From Hungatella effluvii (GTDB taxonomy: Bacteria; Bacillota; Clostridia; Lachnospirales; Lachnospiraceae): a stretch of 55,604 bases of DNA. The DNA lies in the NCBI RefSeq assembly GCF_003201875.1, contig NZ_QJKD01000027.1, forward strand, positions 1 through 55,604, in the 5' to 3' direction. A program made the translations under genes and the position numbers. How positions within the stretch are numbered: position 1 is the stretch's first letter; each line of letters starts with the position of its first letter. The notes beneath the pieces are model-generated. The model had not been told where the DNA came from and made no database searches. It worked only from the letters and a program-made list of their open reading frames with translations. Shown here one piece after another: positions 47,990 to 55,604 of this stretch.

Positions 47990-49780
47990 TTACGGCCCCG
48001 GGGATACGGTTGCTGGGTGGGTGGGATTATCCGACGGATTCGGTTGGTTTGACGGATTCGGCTGGTTCGGCATGGAAACGTCGGAAATAGGGGATGTCGC
48101 TGGTATTTGGTTATTTCTGCTTTCGCTTCCAGGCTGGGAGGATGGATTTTCTCCATCGCTGCTGGTATTTCCGGGGTCAGCCGTCTGGCTCTCTCCAGTC
48201 GTATCATCTTCTGCTGGCGAACTGTTTTCTGTCTGGCTGCTGTTTGGAGTTGTTTTCTTTGATCCCTCCCCCGGCGTAGTCTTACCAGTTTCCGTTCCAT
48301 CCAGATGATAACATAATATCGGTATGTGTGCCTCAATATTTTCATAAATAGTTTTTGCCACCGCAGGAGGAAGGTTTATACAGCCATGGGAACCGTTTTT
48401 CTTATAGATGGTCCCTCCAAAACTGGACCGCCAGTAACCATCATGCATCCCGATATTTCCGTTAAAAGGCATCCAGTATGTAACAGGCGTATTATAGTTT
48501 TTGCCCTTCAAAACCGCGTTGCGCTTCTTATAGGTCAGTTCATAGGCGCCAGCAGGGGTGCTCCAGCCCTTCGCCTCATTTCCGGATACAAAATCCGATT
48601 CAATCAGCAGCTTCCCATTCTTATAATAGAACAAATGCTGGGCCGTGAGATTCATCTCCACGTAAGTGTCCCCGTAATCCGGGCCGTCGTGGCTGGCCGC
48701 TTTCTGGGCGTAGACCGGCTCCCGCTCCTGACTTTCACCGGATCTGATTATTTCCAACAGAGCCTCCGTTTCCGCCTCCTTATCAATCAGCCAGCCATAA
48801 TGACCTTTTGTGATCGTCACAGTTGGTCCGTAGGAAGTTTTCAGTTCCTTCGCGCAGTATGCAGTATTGTATTTTTTCGCCAGATTCACCACATACTCTT
48901 CAACTCCGTTCCGGTCAACGACTGCACTTCCTTCTCCCTCCATCGACAGCCACGGAAGAATCGTACTTCCATCCAGTACCTCAGAACGGCTTCCGAACCG
49001 GTAGGTCACGGTCACATCTGCACAGACCTTTAACGCCTCCTTTTGAGCCAGCAGTTCCGGGTCCGTCTCTGAGACTCCCGGCTCTTTATAGACAGCCCGT
49101 TCGTCCAGCGAGATACGCGTTTCCAGGCTGGAGACCGCTTTTCCTATTTCTTCTGACAGACGTTTCCGGACAGGCGCCTTTCCCGGTTCTTCCTTAATAA
49201 TCTGTAATCCGATTCCACTCACAAAAGCCACATACGCGTCAGCCGGCTCCACAACCTGTTCCGGATTGAGACAATCCAGAGCAGCAACCGCCAAATCCAT
49301 GTTTTCTTTATCATATTCCACCATATAGCTGGAGGGATACTCGGCTCCTCTTATGGCTAGCAGCCCCCATAGCAGAGAATTCTGCTTCCTCAAAATGTTC
49401 TCTAATGTCCCGTCAAAGACAGGATGCAGACCGATCGTTTCTCCATTTATCCGCTCCTCTGCTCCGTCCCTCTCCTCCAGGATCAGTTCATAACGTTCAA
49501 TTCCCTTCCTGATCTCTGACTGCACCTCTTCTATCGTCAGCCCCGAGACAGTAATACCGCCAATCTTCGTGTTTGGCAGAAATGTATTTCTGTATTTCAG
49601 GCTGATCATGCAGTAGACTATTGCTGCCGCCGCTATCATACAAAGGGAAATACGTCTGGTAAAATAGATCCATTTTCTTCTCCTTCGCCGTCTTCTGGCC
49701 TTCACGCTGCGGTCCGTGATGTGTTTCTCATTACATCGCTTCGACGACCGCTCCCCGCCATTACTCCTTCTTTCAACCAT
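47990..49780 (-). CDS. L,D-transpeptidase (YkuD) with peptidoglycan-binding domains
   Basis: A 596-residue cell-wall enzyme: a very basic cytoplasmic start (ARRRRRRRKW), one membrane anchor (about residues 44-60), two PG-binding-4 type domains (KIGGITVSGLTIEEVQSEI..., VTVTYRFGSRSEVLDGSTI...), then the YkuD catalytic domain with WMPFNGNIGMHDGYWR and the active-site KNGSHGCINLPP (Ser-His-Gly-Cys). It would make 3-3 crosslinks or attach proteins to peptidoglycan outside the membrane. The final 95 residues are a Pro/Ser/Thr/Asn-rich wall-spanning tail with NQPNPS repeats. The nearest GAGGAG is 12 bases before the ATG. Confidence 0.92.
   Translation of the reverse strand: MVERRSNGGERSSKRCNEKHITDRSVKARRRRRRRKWIYFTRRISLCMIAAAAIVYCMISLKYRNTFLPNTKIGGITVSGLTIEEVQSEIRKGIERYELILEERDGAEERINGETIGLHPVFDGTLENILRKQNSLLWGLLAIRGAEYPSSYMVEYDKENMDLAVAALDCLNPEQVVEPADAYVAFVSGIGLQIIKEEPGKAPVRKRLSEEIGKAVSSLETRISLDERAVYKEPGVSETDPELLAQKEALKVCADVTVTYRFGSRSEVLDGSTILPWLSMEGEGSAVVDRNGVEEYVVNLAKKYNTAYCAKELKTSYGPTVTITKGHYGWLIDKEAETEALLEIIRSGESQEREPVYAQKAASHDGPDYGDTYVEMNLTAQHLFYYKNGKLLIESDFVSGNEAKGWSTPAGAYELTYKKRNAVLKGKNYNTPVTYWMPFNGNIGMHDGYWRSSFGGTIYKKNGSHGCINLPPAVAKTIYENIEAHIPILCYHLDGTETGKTTPGEGSKKTTPNSSQTENSSPAEDDTTGESQTADPGNTSSDGENPSSQPGSESRNNQIPATSPISDVSMPNQPNPSNQPNPSDNPTHPATVSPGP
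48033..48068. repeat. Two 18-base tandem repeats in the transpeptidase tail
   Basis: GACGGATTCGGTTGGTTT (48033-48050) is followed directly by a copy with two changes (48051-48068). On the coding strand they give the repeated NQPNPS units of the C-terminal tail. Unit number probably varies between strains by slippage. Confidence 0.7.
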
Positions 49781-50103
49781 ATATCTTTCTTATGCTCCTC
49801 ATTTCAATCCGTCTGTCACTTTACTTCTGCAATACAGCTTTGAATCTATCGGTATTATATCATCAACCTTGCACCACAAAAACAGAAGAATTGTGTGGCA
49901 GACAATTTAAGCGGCAGAACTATGGTAAGAGGTTACAGTTCACAGCCCTGTCGGCCTCTGCTTCCCGGTCTGCCTCGATAAGCACAAAGAAAATATAGAC
50001 TTTTTATACGAAATGTAGTAGACTGAATCAGGAAGTGCGGATAGAATTATCTGCATTTTTTTATTTAAACAGATCAGTTCTCAGAAAGTGAAAATAAAAA
50101 TAT
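49781..50103. other. Intergenic region between transpeptidase and AraC genes
   Basis: About 320 AT-rich bases without a gene. A TATAAT on the minus strand (plus ATTATA, 49854-49859) may be the -10 box of the transpeptidase gene, with a poor -35 (TTTTTG, 49877-49882). No clear promoter could be set for the AraC gene. Confidence 0.45.
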
Positions 50104-50940
50104 ATGATAAAAAAGGACAGCGCAGATTTTTCAGCCGTGAAAACCAATACGCAATTAATGGGTGATGAGAATTTTGCTTATTTTTCTCCCAGTGAGCAGT
50201 TGAAAACAATGATCTCTAACTATACCATAACCTTTCCAGTCAAAGGTGTCATTTCCGATGACTATACTATCGTGCCGCATGGAAGTGCAACTCTTGTCCT
50301 TACATATGACGGGGCCAATCTGCACAGCCAGATATTCGGACCGTCCTCCAAACCATATTTTGTTGGAAAAAATGCGAATGCATGCAGCGTGATATTTATT
50401 ATTGAATTTCAGCCGGCAGGGCTGTTTGTATTCACCGGAACAAAACAGAATCAGCTGATGGATACGATCACTTCCTTTGAACAGATCGCGCCCCGCCTGG
50501 ATTCTTCCATAAAAGAAATATTCTGCAACGCGGGAACCGCGGAAGAACTGCTGACCAGAATCGAGAGTCTGCTGCATTGCAGCCAATGCGGACAATACCC
50601 GGCTGAATTCCGCCTGGCCGTGCAGCTGATCATTCAAAGCAATGGTAACATAAGTCTCAAAGAAATAACAGAAAAAACATTTTACAGTGAACGGCATTTA
50701 AACAGGCTTTCCAATCACTATTTAGGATTTAACCTGAAACATTTTTCCCGAATCGTGCGTATCAACAAAGCCATTTATCTGCTGCACCATACGAGCCACA
50801 GCCTCGATTATATATCTGCCGAATCCGGTTTTTATGATATTTCTCACTTTATAAGGGATTTTAGGGCCGTATGCGGCGTTACTCCTCAGAAATACCGAAG
50901 CAACATGTCCGATTTTTACAGTGCGATCGCAAAGTTTTAG
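50104..50940 (+). CDS. AraC family transcriptional regulator
   Basis: A 278-residue regulator with an N-terminal AraC-like sensing domain (FAYFSPSEQLKTMISNYTITFP...VPHGSATLVLTYDG..., as in the DUF6597-type family) and a C-terminal pair of helix-turn-helices (ISLKEITEKTFYSERHLNRLSNHYLGFNLKHFSRIVRINKAIYLL; SLDYISAESGFYDISHFIRDFRAVCGVTPQKYRS). The ribosome site before 50104 is weak. It is followed after 33 bases by a VOC protein gene, likely its target or partner. Confidence 0.85.
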   Translation: MIKKDSADFSAVKTNTQLMGDENFAYFSPSEQLKTMISNYTITFPVKGVISDDYTIVPHGSATLVLTYDGANLHSQIFGPSSKPYFVGKNANACSVIFIIEFQPAGLFVFTGTKQNQLMDTITSFEQIAPRLDSSIKEIFCNAGTAEELLTRIESLLHCSQCGQYPAEFRLAVQLIIQSNGNISLKEITEKTFYSERHLNRLSNHYLGFNLKHFSRIVRINKAIYLLHHTSHSLDYISAESGFYDISHFIRDFRAVCGVTPQKYRSNMSDFYSAIAKF

Positions 50941-50972
50941 TCTATAATTGAGAAAAAAGAGGAGGTATCCAT

Positions 50973-51428
50973 ATGAAATACGGAGGTACATTGCTTATAG
51001 TTGATGATATGGAAAAAGCGAAATATTTTTACGAAACAATCCTGGAGCAAAAAGTCCTCATGGATTTAGGAGAACACGTCTCATTGGAAAATGGCCTCAG
51101 CCTGCAGGCAAACTACGAAGAAATGATCGGTAAATCACTGAACAGAAAGACAGAAGCAAATAACTTTCAGCTCTATTTTGAAACAGACCAGATCGACGAC
51201 TGGGAGAGAAAGCTGGAGGCCATCGAAGGAGTGGATTTTATCCATCACCCGACGGAATATCCCTGGGGCCAGCGGAGTATGCGGTTTTATGATTTTGATA
51301 AATATATCATCGAGGCAGCAGAAAGCATGGAGTGCGTCATCAGGCGTTTTCTCAGCCAGGGATTAGCGGTTGAGGAAGTGTCCAAACGGACTATGTATCC
51401 GGTTGAGTTTGTTGAAATGCTGGTGTAA
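50973..51428 (+). CDS. VOC (glyoxalase-like) protein with extra C-terminal helix motif
   Basis: A 151-residue protein. Residues 1-118 form a vicinal-oxygen-chelate domain (GTLLIVDDMEKAKYFYETILEQKVLMDLG, YPWGQRSMRFYDFDKYIIEAAES), resembling bleomycin-resistance-like proteins. The last 30 residues (RRFLSQGLAVEEVSKRTMYPVEFVEML) look like the 'G-x-s-x-e-e-V-s-x-x-T' helix pair seen at the ends of many unrelated clostridial proteins. AGGAGG lies 6-7 bases before the ATG. Probably cotranscribed with the AraC gene. Confidence 0.82.
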   Translation: MKYGGTLLIVDDMEKAKYFYETILEQKVLMDLGEHVSLENGLSLQANYEEMIGKSLNRKTEANNFQLYFETDQIDDWERKLEAIEGVDFIHHPTEYPWGQRSMRFYDFDKYIIEAAESMECVIRRFLSQGLAVEEVSKRTMYPVEFVEMLV

Positions 51429-51539
51429 TTGGATAAATCTTTACTGATCTGCAACGAAATGGATCGACATTCTGGCCATACCAACGAAAAAACGGCATGG
51501 TATGCCATAGCAAAGGCAGATGTTTTTTCACACATCAAA

Positions 51540-51581
51540 ACAGGTATCTGACGAAGAAGCATTTCTTCATCAGATACCTGT
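51540..51581. terminator. Terminator between VOC and lysS genes
   Basis: ACAGGTATCTGA (51540-51551) and TCAGATACCTGT (51570-51581) form a perfect 12-bp stem; GAAGAAG/CTTCTT pairs further within the loop. On the minus strand TTTTGATG follows, so it ends the lysS transcript; the plus side (TATTATTATC) may end the VOC transcript. Confidence 0.75.
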
Positions 51582-51619
51582 TATTATTATCTCTTACATT
51601 CCTATGCTATCGCAGCTTC

Positions 51620-53578
51620 TTAATACAACTTCGCCCCCGCCGGAATCCTGTCATCCACCATCAGCAGATTCAGTCCCTCATGTCCGTCTTCCTCATGCAC
51701 TGCTGAAATCAGCATACCGCAGGAGTCAATTCCCATCATCTTTCTTGGCGGCAGATTCACGATGGCAATGGCTGTCTTACCAATCAGATCCTCCGGCTCG
51801 TAGTACTCATGAATTCCGCTTAAAATCGTGCGGTCTGTGCCGCTTCCATCGTCCAGAGTAAACTGGAGAAGCTTCTTGCTCTTCGGCACTGCCACGCAGT
51901 CTTTGATCTTCACTGCACGGTAATCAGACTTTGAGAAAGTCTCAAAATCCACCATCTCTTCAAACAGCGGCTCGATCTTCACATTGGAAAAATCAATTTC
52001 CACTGCGGCTTTCACGTTCTCAGCCGCCGGAGCTGAAACAGCGGCCGGAGCTGCCTTCTCTGCCTTTCTGTTATTATCAGAACCGCCCAGCGTCTTCATG
52101 GTCGGGAACAGCAGAACGTCACGGATTGCATAGGAATCAGTCAGCAGCATAACGAAACGGTCGATGCCAATGCCGATACCGCCTGTCGGAGGCATACCGA
52201 TCATAAGCGCATTTAAGAAGTCCTCATCCATGGAGTTCGCCTCTTCATCGCCTGCGGCCTTCAACACTTCCTGGGCCTCAAAACGGACTCTCTGGTCAAT
52301 CGGATCGTTTAATTCAGAGTAAGCGTTGGCCATCTCACGCTTTGTGATAAACAGCTCGAAACGCTCCGTATAGTCAGGATCATCCGGTTTTCTCTTGGTC
52401 AGAGGAGAAATCTCCACCGGGTGGTCCATGATAAAGGTCGGCTGCACCAGATTCTCTTCCACAAACTCTTCAAACAGCATGCTTAAGATGTCGCCCTTCT
52501 TGTGGCGCGCCTCATACTGGATATGGTACTGGTCTGCCAGCGCCTTTGCTTCTTCATCCGTATGAATCTCCGTAAAGTCAATTCCCTTATATTTCTTCAG
52601 CGCGTCTACCATGGTAATGCGCTCAAATGGCTTCGATAAATCGATTTCCACGCCGTCGTACGACACGACTGCGGTTCCCAGAACCTTTAAGGCTACGGAA
52701 CGGAACAGGTTCTCAACCAGGTCCATCATACCGTGGTAATCCGTATATGCCTGATACAGCTCCATTAAGGTAAATTCCGGATTGTGGCGGGTATCCACGC
52801 CCTCGTTGCGGAATACGCGGCCAATCTCATAGACTCTCTCCAGACCGCCTACGATCAGTCTCTTCAGATACAGTTCCAGAGAAATCCTGAGCTTCACATC
52901 CTCGTCCAGCGCGTTGTAATGAGTCTCGAATGGTCTCGCAGCCGCACCGCCCGCGTTGGCAACCAGCATCGGCGTCTCCACTTCCATGAAGCCCTGGTCG
53001 TCCAAATGATCACGGATGGCCTTGATAATCTGGGAGCGCTTTACAAAGGTGTCACGCACCTCCGGATTCATGACTAAATCCACGTAACGCTGTCTGTAGC
53101 GAAGGTCTGTATTGGTCAGGCCATGGAACTTTTCAGGAAGAATCTGAAGGCTCTTGGTCAGCAGAACGACGCTGGTGGCATGGATGGAAATCTCACCGGT
53201 CTTCGTGGTAAATGCGGTTCCCTTAATACCGACAATATCGCCGATATCCATCTTCTTGAAATCCTTATAGGACTCCTCGCCAATGCTGTCTCTGGCTACA
53301 TAAGTCTGGATATTTCCCTTTAAATCCTGAACGTTACAGAAAGAAGCCTTTCCCATCACACGCTTGGACATCATACGTCCTGCTACGGAAACTTCCTTTC
53401 CTTCCCATTCCTCATAATTTTCCTTAATGTCACTGCTGTGCACAGTTACATCATACTTTGTAATCTTAAACGGATCCTTTCCCGCTTCCTGAAGCTCCGC
53501 CAGCTTATCGCGGCGCACCTTCAGCAACTGGTTTATATCCTCTTCCTTAACCTGGTTCTGGTTCTGCTGTTCTGCCAC
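51620..53578 (-). CDS. lysS: Lysyl-tRNA synthetase, class II, with C-terminal tRNA-binding domain
   Basis: A 652-residue enzyme that charges tRNA-Lys. It has the N-terminal OB fold (VTVHSSDIKENYEEWEGKEVSVAGRMMSKRVMGKASFCNVQD), class II motif 2 (FRNEGVDTRHNPEFTLMELYQAYTDY) and motif 3 (GIGIGIDRFVMLLTDSYAIRDVLLFP). After about residue 500 an Ala-rich linker leads to an extra EMAPII/MetG-type tRNA-binding domain (VEIDFSNVKIEPLFEEM...VKIKDCVAVPKSKKLLQFTLDDGSG...GMLISA). Standard bacterial LysS ends near 500 residues. It is 35 bases downstream of greA in the same operon. Confidence 0.95.
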   Translation of the reverse strand: MAEQQNQNQVKEEDINQLLKVRRDKLAELQEAGKDPFKITKYDVTVHSSDIKENYEEWEGKEVSVAGRMMSKRVMGKASFCNVQDLKGNIQTYVARDSIGEESYKDFKKMDIGDIVGIKGTAFTTKTGEISIHATSVVLLTKSLQILPEKFHGLTNTDLRYRQRYVDLVMNPEVRDTFVKRSQIIKAIRDHLDDQGFMEVETPMLVANAGGAAARPFETHYNALDEDVKLRISLELYLKRLIVGGLERVYEIGRVFRNEGVDTRHNPEFTLMELYQAYTDYHGMMDLVENLFRSVALKVLGTAVVSYDGVEIDLSKPFERITMVDALKKYKGIDFTEIHTDEEAKALADQYHIQYEARHKKGDILSMLFEEFVEENLVQPTFIMDHPVEISPLTKRKPDDPDYTERFELFITKREMANAYSELNDPIDQRVRFEAQEVLKAAGDEEANSMDEDFLNALMIGMPPTGGIGIGIDRFVMLLTDSYAIRDVLLFPTMKTLGGSDNNRKAEKAAPAAVSAPAAENVKAAVEIDFSNVKIEPLFEEMVDFETFSKSDYRAVKIKDCVAVPKSKKLLQFTLDDGSGTDRTILSGIHEYYEPEDLIGKTAIAIVNLPPRKMMGIDSCGMLISAVHEEDGHEGLNLLMVDDRIPAGAKLY

Positions 53579-53613
53579 TTATATACACTCCTTTGTGAAC
53601 TTGACTTTTGGAC

Positions 53614-54096
53614 TTATGACACTCTCTGGATTTCCAGCACCTTGTACTGGATCACACCGGCCTGGGTTTCCACATCTACGACATCGCCGGCTTTTTTGCC
53701 CATCAATGCCTGGCCTACCGGTGACTCGTTGGAAATCTTGTTCTGAAGGCTGTTCGCCTCTGTGGAACCCACGATCTTGAACTCCATCTCCTCGTCCTCA
53801 TCCACGTCGTAAACCTTTACCTTACAGCCAATGTTAATCTTATCTAAATCAATCTCATCTTCTACAACAACTTCTGCGTTCTTAAGCAGCTTCTCAAGCT
53901 CCTCGATACGAAGCTCGATATCTCTCTGCTCGTCTTTCGCAGCATCATACTCCGCGTTCTCAGATAAGTCCCCCTGCTCCCTGGCTTCCTTAATCTTCTG
54001 GGCAACTTCTTTTCGTTTCACTACTTTTAAGTTCTGAAGCTCATCCTCATATCTCTTAAGACCTTCATATGTTAATATATTTTTCTTATCTGCCAT
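53614..54096 (-). CDS. greA: Transcription elongation factor GreA
   Basis: A 160-residue factor that rescues backtracked RNA polymerase by stimulating transcript cleavage. It has the N-terminal coiled coil with the catalytic acidic tip (AREQGDLSENAEYDAAKDEQ) and the FKBP-like C-terminal domain (YDVDEDEEMEFKIVGSTEANSLQNKISNESPVGQALMGKKAGDVVDVET). AGGAGG before the ATG. The greA-lysS order is common in clostridia. Confidence 0.96.
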   Translation of the reverse strand: MADKKNILTYEGLKRYEDELQNLKVVKRKEVAQKIKEAREQGDLSENAEYDAAKDEQRDIELRIEELEKLLKNAEVVVEDEIDLDKINIGCKVKVYDVDEDEEMEFKIVGSTEANSLQNKISNESPVGQALMGKKAGDVVDVETQAGVIQYKVLEIQRVS

Positions 54097-54143
54097 GGTT
54101 TTACTTCCTCCTGGTTTAATTCTCGCTCTTTCGCATTCAAAGT

Positions 54144-54172
54144 ATTATATCTTAAACGTACCGGATTGTCAA
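54144..54172 (-). promoter_or_regulatory. Consensus promoter of the greA-lysS operon
   Basis: On the minus strand perfect TTGACA (54167-54172), 17 bases, perfect TATAAT (54144-54149), about 50 bases before greA. This is a strong constitutive sigma-A promoter. The remaining gap to 54322 holds nothing I can identify. Confidence 0.85.
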
Positions 54173-54322
54173 GAATTCCGCCTATTTTCCCTCGCAAATA
54201 GGTAACAGTTCAGACGGCTTATCTTCTTGACCGAAAAATCCGGAACATAAAAAATGTGTTTTCTATTCTTATCCATTTCCGATGTATTTTATTCTGCTTT
54301 TTTATAAACTCACACTTTATTT

Positions 54323-55162
54323 TCAATCCTCTTCCAGGATAAACCGCAGATACGTCCTGTCATCGAAGCTGTGAAATCCCGGGGCAATCCCTTTCGGTCC
54401 CTTAAACCGGAACATGCACATGGGATCTGTCTCCTTCACCTCCCGGATGACGGCTTCGCTCTCCGCAAGATTCCCGAAAAGTTCCGGGTATCCGTCGCTC
54501 GCCAGCACCACCTCTTCTCCTGGCCGGACCGGATACACCTGGGTGTGTTCTTCATGGATGGGAAAACCATCCAGCACGTCGTAGGAATACTCCCCGTCAC
54601 CATTGGCAAACTGGCACTCTCCCACCAGAAGCGGCATGATGTACTCGCGCCCCGTGTCATGCTCCGCCAGCTCCTCAAGCGTCTTTCCGGCCGCCAGCTC
54701 CAGCTGGTTGTAAGCCGATCTGACACCCGCGGTCAGTTCATCCATCACCGTCGTCTTCCTGTAAAGCCTGCCGCCGACCATACACTGGCAATCCCCAAAG
54801 CACCAGACCTCCCGGCGCATACGGCTGTATACAATGAGAACAGCCTGAGGCCGCTCCTCCCTCACCCGTTCCAGTACCTCCGGATTTTCCGCCGCCTGAA
54901 ATGAGGCCTCCCGCAGCACGCCATTTAAATAAGAAACAGCGCCTTCCGCATTCATATCCGCAGGAAGCGTTTCCAACGCCTCCAGAAGCACATCTTTGGC
55001 GAATCGGCCCCCTGTCTTTTCCCCTGGCCAGACGAGGCTTCCCTTGCTGGTCACCCCATCGATGACCGCGTAATAGTTACGGCCTGTATGCAGGCCATCC
55101 TCGCACAGTTCCTGGTTCGGCTGCTTGGCCTGGATCCATGTTTCAATAATCCGCTCTCCCAT
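54323..55162 (-). CDS. PP2C-like phosphatase-domain protein
   Basis: A 279-residue soluble protein with a PPM/PP2C-like plan: GRNYYAVIDGVTSKGSLVW (the DG metal site), RREVWCFGDCQCMVGGRLY, and GEEVVLASDGYPELFGNL (the ASDG motif). The conserved Asp residues of PP2C are partly kept, so phosphatase activity is possible but the target is unknown. The ATG at 55162 follows GGAGGAG by 8 bases; a reading from 55318 contains only unlikely sequence. Confidence 0.72.
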   Translation of the reverse strand: MGERIIETWIQAKQPNQELCEDGLHTGRNYYAVIDGVTSKGSLVWPGEKTGGRFAKDVLLEALETLPADMNAEGAVSYLNGVLREASFQAAENPEVLERVREERPQAVLIVYSRMRREVWCFGDCQCMVGGRLYRKTTVMDELTAGVRSAYNQLELAAGKTLEELAEHDTGREYIMPLLVGECQFANGDGEYSYDVLDGFPIHEEHTQVYPVRPGEEVVLASDGYPELFGNLAESEAVIREVKETDPMCMFRFKGPKGIAPGFHSFDDRTYLRFILEED

Positions 55163-55402
55163 TTGGAACACTCCTCCTCCCGGCGACTTCCATTTTTCTC
55201 TCTCCTGCTGCCTCTCTCCACAGCGAAACCGCCCCGCGAACCGCTGCACAGAGAATACGAAATGGCAGGTTTTCTCCCTGCCATCGTTGTCGGAAGCATC
55301 TGCCCCCGCTAAAGCCATATAATATCAGTTGGTAGTATACCACATAACGAGAATAATAACAATATCGTCTTCCTAATTCAAAAGACAGGCCTTTCCCCTG
55401 TT
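55163..55402. other. Intergenic leader between PP2C-like gene and insertion sequence
   Basis: On the minus strand TTATGT (55342-55347), 17 bases, TATTAT (55319-55324) may be the promoter of the PP2C-like gene, leaving a leader of about 150 bases with a small GGCAGG/CCTGCC hairpin (55264-55282). No other gene is visible. Confidence 0.4.
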
Positions 55403-55604
55403 CGGGCGTTTGACACATCAATCAATCAAAAAGTGCTGCAAAGCCTTATTGCAGGCTTATTTTTTTGTCAACTTTTTAGCTTTATTATATAGTAATATTT
55501 AGTGATATGTGCTATAATGGTGTTGAGGTGATTATTTATGCGGGTTACTACATCCAGATCAAAAAACTCAGAATCCTTTTACATTACCAAATCCTATACG
55601 AATG
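55403..55604 (+). mobile_element. 5' end of an insertion sequence, cut by the right edge
   Basis: From about CGGGCGTTTGACAC (55403-55416) the sequence matches, in mirror orientation, the element end at bases 1-93. It includes AAGCC...GGCTTATTTTTTTGTCAA (about 55441-55471), a hairpin with T-run that would stop read-in transcription, then a TATAAT (55513-55518), GAGGTG and the start of a transposase gene. The element continues beyond the window. Confidence 0.7.
55538..55604 (+). CDS. Transposase, N-terminal fragment (IS1634/IS4-like)
   Basis: Only 22 codons are present, MRVTTSRSKNSESFYITKS followed by YTN, before the window ends. This opening (TTSRSKNS-x-SFYI) is what I remember for DDE transposases of the IS1634/IS4 group common in Lachnospiraceae. 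GAGGTG lies 8 bases before the ATG and a TATAAT about 20 bases further up. Whether the gene is complete cannot be told. Confidence 0.7.
   Translation, partial: MRVTTSRSKNSESFYITKSYTN

Noticed and set aside
47950..48345. Second minus-strand frame overlapping the transpeptidase tail
   Set aside because: It is an alternative frame of the repetitive Pro/Ser-rich tail with no homology and no start signal.
1..55604. tRNA, rRNA and CRISPR arrays
   Set aside because: No cloverleaf with a GGTTCRA arm, no rRNA-like sequence and no regularly spaced direct repeats were recognised by eye.

Overview
The window looks like a chromosomal piece of a mid-GC gut Clostridium of the Lachnospiraceae type (Enterocloster/Lachnoclostridium-like). 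This is inferred from the gene families: a lysyl-tRNA synthetase with an extra C-terminal tRNA-binding domain next to greA, DUF6110 and DUF2325 proteins, YczE and PadR genes, strong AGGAGG ribosome sites and TTGACA/TATAAT promoters. No rRNA, tRNA, CRISPR or phage genes were seen. Both ends carry the outward-facing 5' end of related insertion sequences; the right one includes the first codons of a transposase. The window may therefore be a whole contig broken at repeats.

Layout. 0.2-2.1 kb: carbamate kinase and a PHP-family phosphoesterase. 2.1-4.05 kb: a GntR-YtrA-type regulator with a two-gene ABC-2 exporter. 4.2-5.0 kb: a PdaA-like polysaccharide deacetylase, then a nested inverted repeat. 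5.2-11.7 kb: an oligosaccharide locus with a cytoplasmic GH3 glycosidase, a divergent AraC regulator and a binding protein plus two permeases. 12.1-22.3 kb: an eight-kilobase operon (amidohydrolase, ABC ATPase, two permeases, DUF3798 lipoprotein, ProC, ketopantoate-reductase-like protein) divergent from a LacI regulator and followed by a YhcH-family gene. Three near-identical operator sequences tie these together as one undescribed catabolic regulon.

22.4-28.0 kb (minus strand): alkyltransferase-like protein, thioredoxin, Crp-type regulator, a full-length FokI-type restriction endonuclease without a visible methylase, an Asp/Glu racemase, an Fpg/Nei-like protein lacking the catalytic proline, and an unknown protein. 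28.1-35.2 kb: two small membrane proteins, a radical SAM protein, an Old Yellow Enzyme-type reductase with its LysR regulator, endonuclease III, a VOC protein and a zinc alcohol dehydrogenase preceded by a very large inverted repeat.

35.4-41.4 kb: a probable iron-responsive regulon. A DtxR-family repressor with iron-type ligands sits among a YczE protein, DUF2325, a P-type ATPase with an atypical SCA motif, DUF6110, a 26-residue peptide, a Cys-rich/HMA membrane protein, FeoA and a flavodoxin. Three promoters carry the same TTAGTT-N2-AACTAA palindrome directly downstream of the -10 box. 41.6-55.2 kb: an Ala/Gly:cation symporter, a self-controlled PadR gene with an FtsW/RodA-like membrane fusion, a divergent MerR/GNAT pair with a 19-bp-spacer promoter, a frameshifted MocR gene, an L,D-transpeptidase, an AraC/VOC pair, greA-lysS and a PP2C-like protein.

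All functional statements are from reading sequences and remembered family features; no database search was run.
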